Below, piece by piece: positions 59,611 through 64,000 of a DNA stretch of 64,000 bases. The notes below the pieces were generated by a model. That model did not search any database and was not told where the DNA came from. It saw only the letters and a list, made by a program, of their open reading frames with translations. The stretch is from Nageia nagi (lineage: Eukaryota > Pinophyta). Each line of letters starts with the position of its first letter. The first letter of the stretch is position 1. The translations under genes were made by a program, and so were the position numbers. The DNA lies in contig JBITNC010000001.1 of assembly GCA_050084985.1 (NCBI GenBank), forward strand, positions 88,970,001 to 89,034,000, read 5' to 3'.

Positions 59611-60441
59611 AACCATTTCATCCCTATTTTTAAGCACCTCAAAATCACCTCTTTCCCCCAATCATTTTGCATATCGATGCTTTCACCTAATTGCTCCATC
59701 ATAGCCATTTTTATCTTATATGTTGGGCATCAAATCGATATACTAGTTACCCTAGTTGATCAATCGATTAGCTTGTTAACCAACCAATTGACTAGGTCAA
59801 TTGATCTACTAGCTCGATATCAGATCTATAAAGAAATTTGAATTTCATTTTCCCTCCCTTTCTCATTTTGATTTGCTCCATGATTGTTACCAACCTTCCA
59901 TCCATGCATAGTTGAATCCTTGAGAAAGACCCCAAGCCATAACAACCTCTAGCACTCTTTGTAACATGTTTTGATAATATTTATAGGTTTTGGAGAGCAT
60001 TGGGAGTTATCTTGGAGCATTGGAACATTTTTATCCTTTTGTATCTAGCAATTCTATGCATTTGTATGAGCATGTAATATATTTGTAGGCTAGATTCATG
60101 GTCATTTAGCTCATTTTTATCATCCTATCATTATCTTAGTATAGCATGAGCATATCACATTACATTGTAGGCATTTCAATATCTTTTAGTATCCCTTTTA
60201 TTGTGGGATAAGGGGTATAAATTCCATCAAGGAGGTTTAACACCTACTTTGAGCACACTCTAGGGTCTTAAGGGAATAGGGTGTTGAGGCCCCATTAATA
60301 TTTGTTTACTTGCAGGTCTAGATATCAAGAGCATATCCCTCCATAATTTATCACAAGATAAAATCTAGCACAAGCATTAGTGATGCAACCTTAATGATCA
60401 CCCTTGATGGAGAGGATCACCACATTTAGGTGCATCACATA
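59611..60441. other. ~830-bp insertion in integrase of L, unidentified
   Basis: Splits integrase between 'LELVH' (before 59605) and 'MQTLSIAKCRYILIFIDDYS' (from 60441). Flanked by GGTGCACATA (59601) and GGTGCATCACATA (60429), possibly a duplicated target. Contains overlapping TTGATCAATCGATTAG / GGTCAATTGATC motifs near 59757-59810 and no coding frame over 80 codons. No LTRs, terminal inverted repeats or poly-A found. The integrase bases encoding the first catalytic Asp are missing at the site. Confidence 0.5.
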
Positions 60442-61160
60442 TGCAGACTCTTAGCATTGCCAAGTGTAGGTATATATTGATTTTTATTGATGATTATTCT
60501 CACATGATTTGGTTATACTTTTTGTAGGTCAAATTTGATGCTTTTTATTACTTTTTAAAGTTAAAAGGATTGTTTGAGACCCAATTTGGATATACTTTGA
60601 AAAAATTCTAGACAGATAAAGGTAATAAATTCTTTTTTGTTGACTTCAAGGACTACTACACTCAGCTTGGGATCAAGTGGTAATACACAATTGTCTACAC
60701 TCCTTAGTAGAATGACATTATCAAATGGAAAACCCATATAATTATTGAAATGGCCTAGTGCATATTGAAAGAGATGGGCATATACAACAAATTATGGTGG
60801 GGAATTATCCACACTAATGTTTACATTTTGAATCATTTCCCAACCAAGGTTATTAAAGATTCAACACCCTATGAGGCTTGATTTAGCAAGAAACCAAATA
60901 TATCTCACTTGAAAATCTTTGGCTCCACTTTCTATGTGCATATTCCTAAGGAGCATAGGTAGAAATTGGATAAAAAAATCATTGCATGTATCTTTGTGGG
61001 ATATTCATATGCATCCAAAGCCTACATGTGTTATGATCTAGTCTCCAATAAGGTGCACATTAACCAAGACATGATTTTCAACAATGAGAGTGTTTATACT
61101 AGGTACTCTAATACTTTCAACATATTCCTAAATCCAAAGATAATCATTCCTTTGATCTAA
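60442..61160 (+). pseudogene. Decayed integrase of element L
   Basis: Reads 'IDDYSHMIWLYF', then the second catalytic region with T-D-K-G-N-K (about 60614), 'YTIVYTP' and 'NDIIKWK' in place of N-G-V-A-E-R (third acidic residue lost), and 'WWGIIHTNVYILNHFPTKV'. The C-terminal 'ACIFVGYSYASKAYMCYD' follows (open piece 60966-61160). Inactive. Confidence 0.8.
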
Positions 61161-62130
61161 TCTATCCCCAATGATATTCCCGACCTCAACCGCCCAACCC
61201 CCTAGAAGCTCCTCCTAAGATAAGGCTTACACGAGATTATCCATAATCTCAAATGTTGGATGATGATTTCACCAAAAGAGTGATCCAAAAGTAATCAAAA
61301 AAGTGATCAAATTACCAAATACACCTTTATATCCTCTTCCCTCATTAAGCCTTCCAACATTAAAGAAACAATAGCAAATGAAGAATGGGAAAAGGCTATG
61401 GAAGATGAGATAGAGAAAATCCATAAGAATTACTTTTAAGAGATTGTCCCTCCACATAACAATAATGTCATTGTATTCAAATGGATTTATAATCTAAAGA
61501 ATCATGTTGATGTAAGGATTGCCAAACATAAAGCCCTCTTAGTAGCAAAGGGCTATGTCCAAAAAGAAGTATTGGATTATGAAGAGATATTTGCACCAAT
61601 TTCTAGACTTAAGATAGTTTGATATTTTCTTGCTCTTGCATACCATTTTGAAATGAATTTGTATCAAAAGGATGTAAAATCAGCCTTCTTGAATAGATAT
61701 TTAGAAGAATAAGTATATGTGAATCAACCCCAAGGATTCACCATCATTGACCATGAGGGTATAGTGTATCAGCTCAAGAAAGCTCTTTATGGGTTGAAGC
61801 CCCCCATACTTGGTATTCCTAGATCAACACCTACTTCCACCATAATATATATCAAAGGTGCTTTGCAAAAGCCACTTTATACATAAAGGTATTTGGATAT
61901 GACTATATCATCATTTATCTCTATGTTTATCATATTATATTTATGAACTCCTCTTCTTTCATGCTCTAGAAGTTTAAGACTAGCATGGTTACTAGGTTAG
62001 AGATGAGTGATACGGAAGATATATAATATTTTTTAAGCATTCAAGTTCAATAGTCATACAATGACATATTCATCATTCAAACCAAATTTGTTGATGATAT
62101 GCTTATTAGATTCTCAATGCAAGGTTGTAA
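61161..62130 (+). pseudogene. Decayed reverse transcriptase of element L
   Basis: After a short linker, RT motifs are readable: 'EEWEKAMEDEIEKI' (about 61385), 'FKWIYNLKNHVD', 'HKALLVAKGYVQKE', 'DYEEIFAPISRL', 'QKDVKSAFLN' and 'VYVNQPQGF', ending with 'YQLKKALYGLK' near 61790. The Y-x-D-D region (about 61900-61940) is destroyed. Confidence 0.8.
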
Positions 62131-62946
62131 ACATGTGGATACCCTCATGATTGTATGTTGTAAATTGATGAAGGAGGATTCTACTTATATGGTTAATGCA
62201 ACCATGTACAAGTTACTTGTTGGTATTCTAATGTATCTCACAACTACCCATTTTTATTCATGTTGTTTTTAGTCTAGTAGCTAGATTCATGCATTCTCTT
62301 CTTGAATCCCATTAGAAAGCAACTAAAAGGATACTTCGATACATGTCTAACATGAAAGCCTTTGGTCTATGATATAAGTCTACTCACTCTAAAATTCTAC
62401 TGATATATATAAATGTTGATTGGGATGACAACCTTGATGATAGAAAGAGCACCTCTAGGTATGCCCTCTTCTTTAATTAATCCCTTATCTCATGGAGCAA
62501 CAAGAAGATACATATAGTTACCCTTTCCACTATAGAAAAAAAATATATTATTGCCTCCTCTTCTTGCATCCAATACATTTGTATGGCTCAGTTGCTTGAG
62601 AATTTGGGTATGGAACTTACCCAACCCATTCCCATCTATTGTGATAACACCAGCACCATTTCCATGACTAAGAATCGGTGTTTTATCTAGCAGGAGCAAG
62701 TACATCGATATCTAACACCATTTTATGAGAGACTTGGTGAATGATGGCTTCCTTGAATTCAAGTTTTATCCCATTAATGACCAAGATCATGGATATCTTC
62801 ACCAAAGCATTATTAAGTTCTTTACATGGGTGTTTGAGAATTATGATAAAAATACTCAAAATCTATTATGTGAATTTTACATGTATGTTTTGTTGTTAAC
62901 TAAGTATACTCATTTTAATATCAATTTGGTAGTAGGGGATGTGTAA
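62131..62946 (+). pseudogene. Decayed RNase H and C-terminus of element L
   Basis: Copia RNase H: 'DDRKSTSRYALFF', 'SLISWSNKK', 'VTLSTIEKKYIIASS' and 'PIPIYCDNTSTISMTKN' (62440-62680). A shifted tail 'RDLVNDGFLEFKFYP' and a 73-codon open piece (62725-62946) follow. Stops at 62480 and 62690. Confidence 0.82.
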
Positions 62947-63131
62947 TTAAGAGCTTTTTGTTATGTGCTTCATAATGAGATTATTAGGCAAGAACAAAAA
63001 CAAACATATGAAGCATTAGAGCTACAAGATACTTTTAGATTAGAGTTGAACATGAAAATGTGTTAGACATGAGGAAAGATATGGCACTTTTAGCTAATCA
63101 TACAAAGGAGCTTTGTATTACAAATGTATAA
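62947..63131 (+). other. Short tail of L before M
   Basis: About 185 bp, possibly 3'UTR of L. No polypurine tract or LTR start. Ends at the M insertion (preceding bases TATAA). Confidence 0.4.
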
Positions 63132-63681
63132 TGAAGGAAACAAGCCTAGAAGACTAAATATTTAATTACCTAATATCACATGAAAATTCTCTCTCAATTC
63201 CTTAAGCATTAAGAACACAAACCCAAAGTGGCATTCAAACAAGATGATACCAATATAAAGTGGTTCCTCAAACCATGGGAGTACATTCACTAATCTAAGA
63301 TCTTATTATTCTCAAAGAACACTTTCTTACAACTCACTTTCTCACTTCTCCTACAACCTAAATAAGAGCATAACTTAGCTACAAACTTGATTGAGTGATG
63401 TCAAGGAGAAGGCACTCTATTTATAGGCCAAAATCCTCCCTTGGATCATAAAAATCACAACATGCATCACCATGTTACCAAAGGGGCATGCTCATGAGAT
63501 GGAGTGTAGGACAAGTTACATTATTTTATTCACAAATACTCAAAAGGTATCTAAGGACATTTTTAAGTGTTAGTGAATTTACATTATCATATTCATTAAA
63601 TACTTAAGGTATCTAAGGATACCTTAAGTATTAAATAAATTACATTAAGAGACCTTAGAATAATGCATATACATTCCAACA
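63132..63681 (-). repeat. 3' LTR of element M (550 bp, duplicated dyad)
   Basis: On plus TGAAGGAAACAAG...CATTCCAACA with the polypurine complement CTCTCCCTTAATGC following. It is about 50 bp longer than its relatives because the U3 dyad region is present twice (about 63535-63572 and 63599-63632). The second dyad is a perfect 15-bp inverted repeat around TAAG. Confidence 0.88.
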
Positions 63682-64000
63682 CTCTCCCTTAATGCAATAT
63701 TGGGGTAGAGCTAAGTGGAGATAAGAAAGAGACAGTTCTCCTCCATAGAGAAACACTCAGATATGAGAATATTTACATCTTTGATAAATTAGTAAGATCT
63801 GATATTAAGGCTCACTACTTTACCATTTGACAAAATAATTTACAATACAATCATTAATCATAATTGCTTTCATTGTAAAAATAATCATTCATCAACAAGT
63901 TGTCATGATAAGCCTCCATTATTTTACCCACTTGAAGTAAGTAACATACACTCTCGAGAAGAAATATGCAAGCTACAAGCAATTCATAAACAAGTTTAGT
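63682..64000 (-). mobile_element. Start of element M (3'UTR), runs off window
   Basis: Minus-strand 3'UTR homologous to those of A, G, H and J (polypurine tract, CAATATTGC, ACTTTACCATTT, CAAGCTACAAGCAATTCATAAAC). Pol of M would lie beyond 64000. Confidence 0.8.

Larger units (their letters stand above)
57885..63131 (+). mobile_element. Copia element L, another lineage, no LTR seen
   Basis: Plus-strand internal region with gag, protease, integrase, RT and RNase H in copia order, all decayed. The 5' LTR would lie left of G (beyond 33650) but was not recognised. The 3' LTR is absent because M inserted at 63132 or because it lies beyond the window. The first 200 bp (57885-58081) are leader-like without coding signal. 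Confidence 0.75.

Overview
This window looks like intergenic heterochromatin of a large, AT-rich land-plant genome. The retrotransposon families fit a gymnosperm or another big-genome plant, but the species cannot be named from sequence. I see no host protein gene, rRNA or tRNA. Nearly all the DNA is nested Ty1/copia LTR retrotransposons, plus two LINE remnants and a few degenerate tandem repeats. The primer-binding sites (PBS) match the 3' end of plant initiator tRNA-Met.

Layout, left part (1-26841). A minus-strand copia (BE) is the host layer. Its RT/INT/PR remnant is 8160-10237, its gag 22706-23608, its leader 23609-26340 and its 5' LTR 26341-26841. It was hit by plus-strand element A (1-8159, entering the window exactly at its PBS) and by plus-strand element C (10238 to about 22640). 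C in turn was hit, in a (TA)n tract of its leader, by the young element D (11271-17049). D has two 498-bp LTRs with 5 differences, a PBS, a polypurine tract, a TATAT target duplication and an uninterrupted Gag-protease-integrase frame. Its reverse transcriptase and RNase H have been removed in frame.

Middle (26842-33654). This holds the end of a different copia-like element with a candidate LTR at 27221, a decayed gag at 28797, 38-40 bp tandem repeats, a minus-strand LINE fragment (30385-32830) and a degenerate ~70-bp tandem repeat.

Right part (33655-64000). Minus-strand element G spans 33655-57879 with an exact ATTAG target duplication. Element H (40724-56630) lies inside its leader. J (from 44878) lies inside H's protease region, and a J-like fragment lies in H's leader. 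That leader also contains a LINE ORF1 fragment. From 57885 a plus-strand copia of another lineage (L) is present but decayed, and it is cut at 63132 by a further minus-strand element (M) that runs off the window.

Shared design of the main family (A, BE, C, D, G, H, J, M where visible). LTRs are about 500 bp and carry a 15-17 bp dyad in U3. The leader is very long (1.3-2.9 kb or more), has intron-like ends, a conserved ~330-nt block near gag and a variable pyrimidine-rich cassette. A single gag-pol frame follows. The 3'UTR carries tandem hairpin repeats just before the polypurine tract. In D the hairpin stems show compensatory base changes. That array, the RT-less intact frame and the intron-like leader are the most interesting signals here. 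All other copies are full of stops, many at former Trp or Gln codons, as expected from methylation-driven C-to-T decay.
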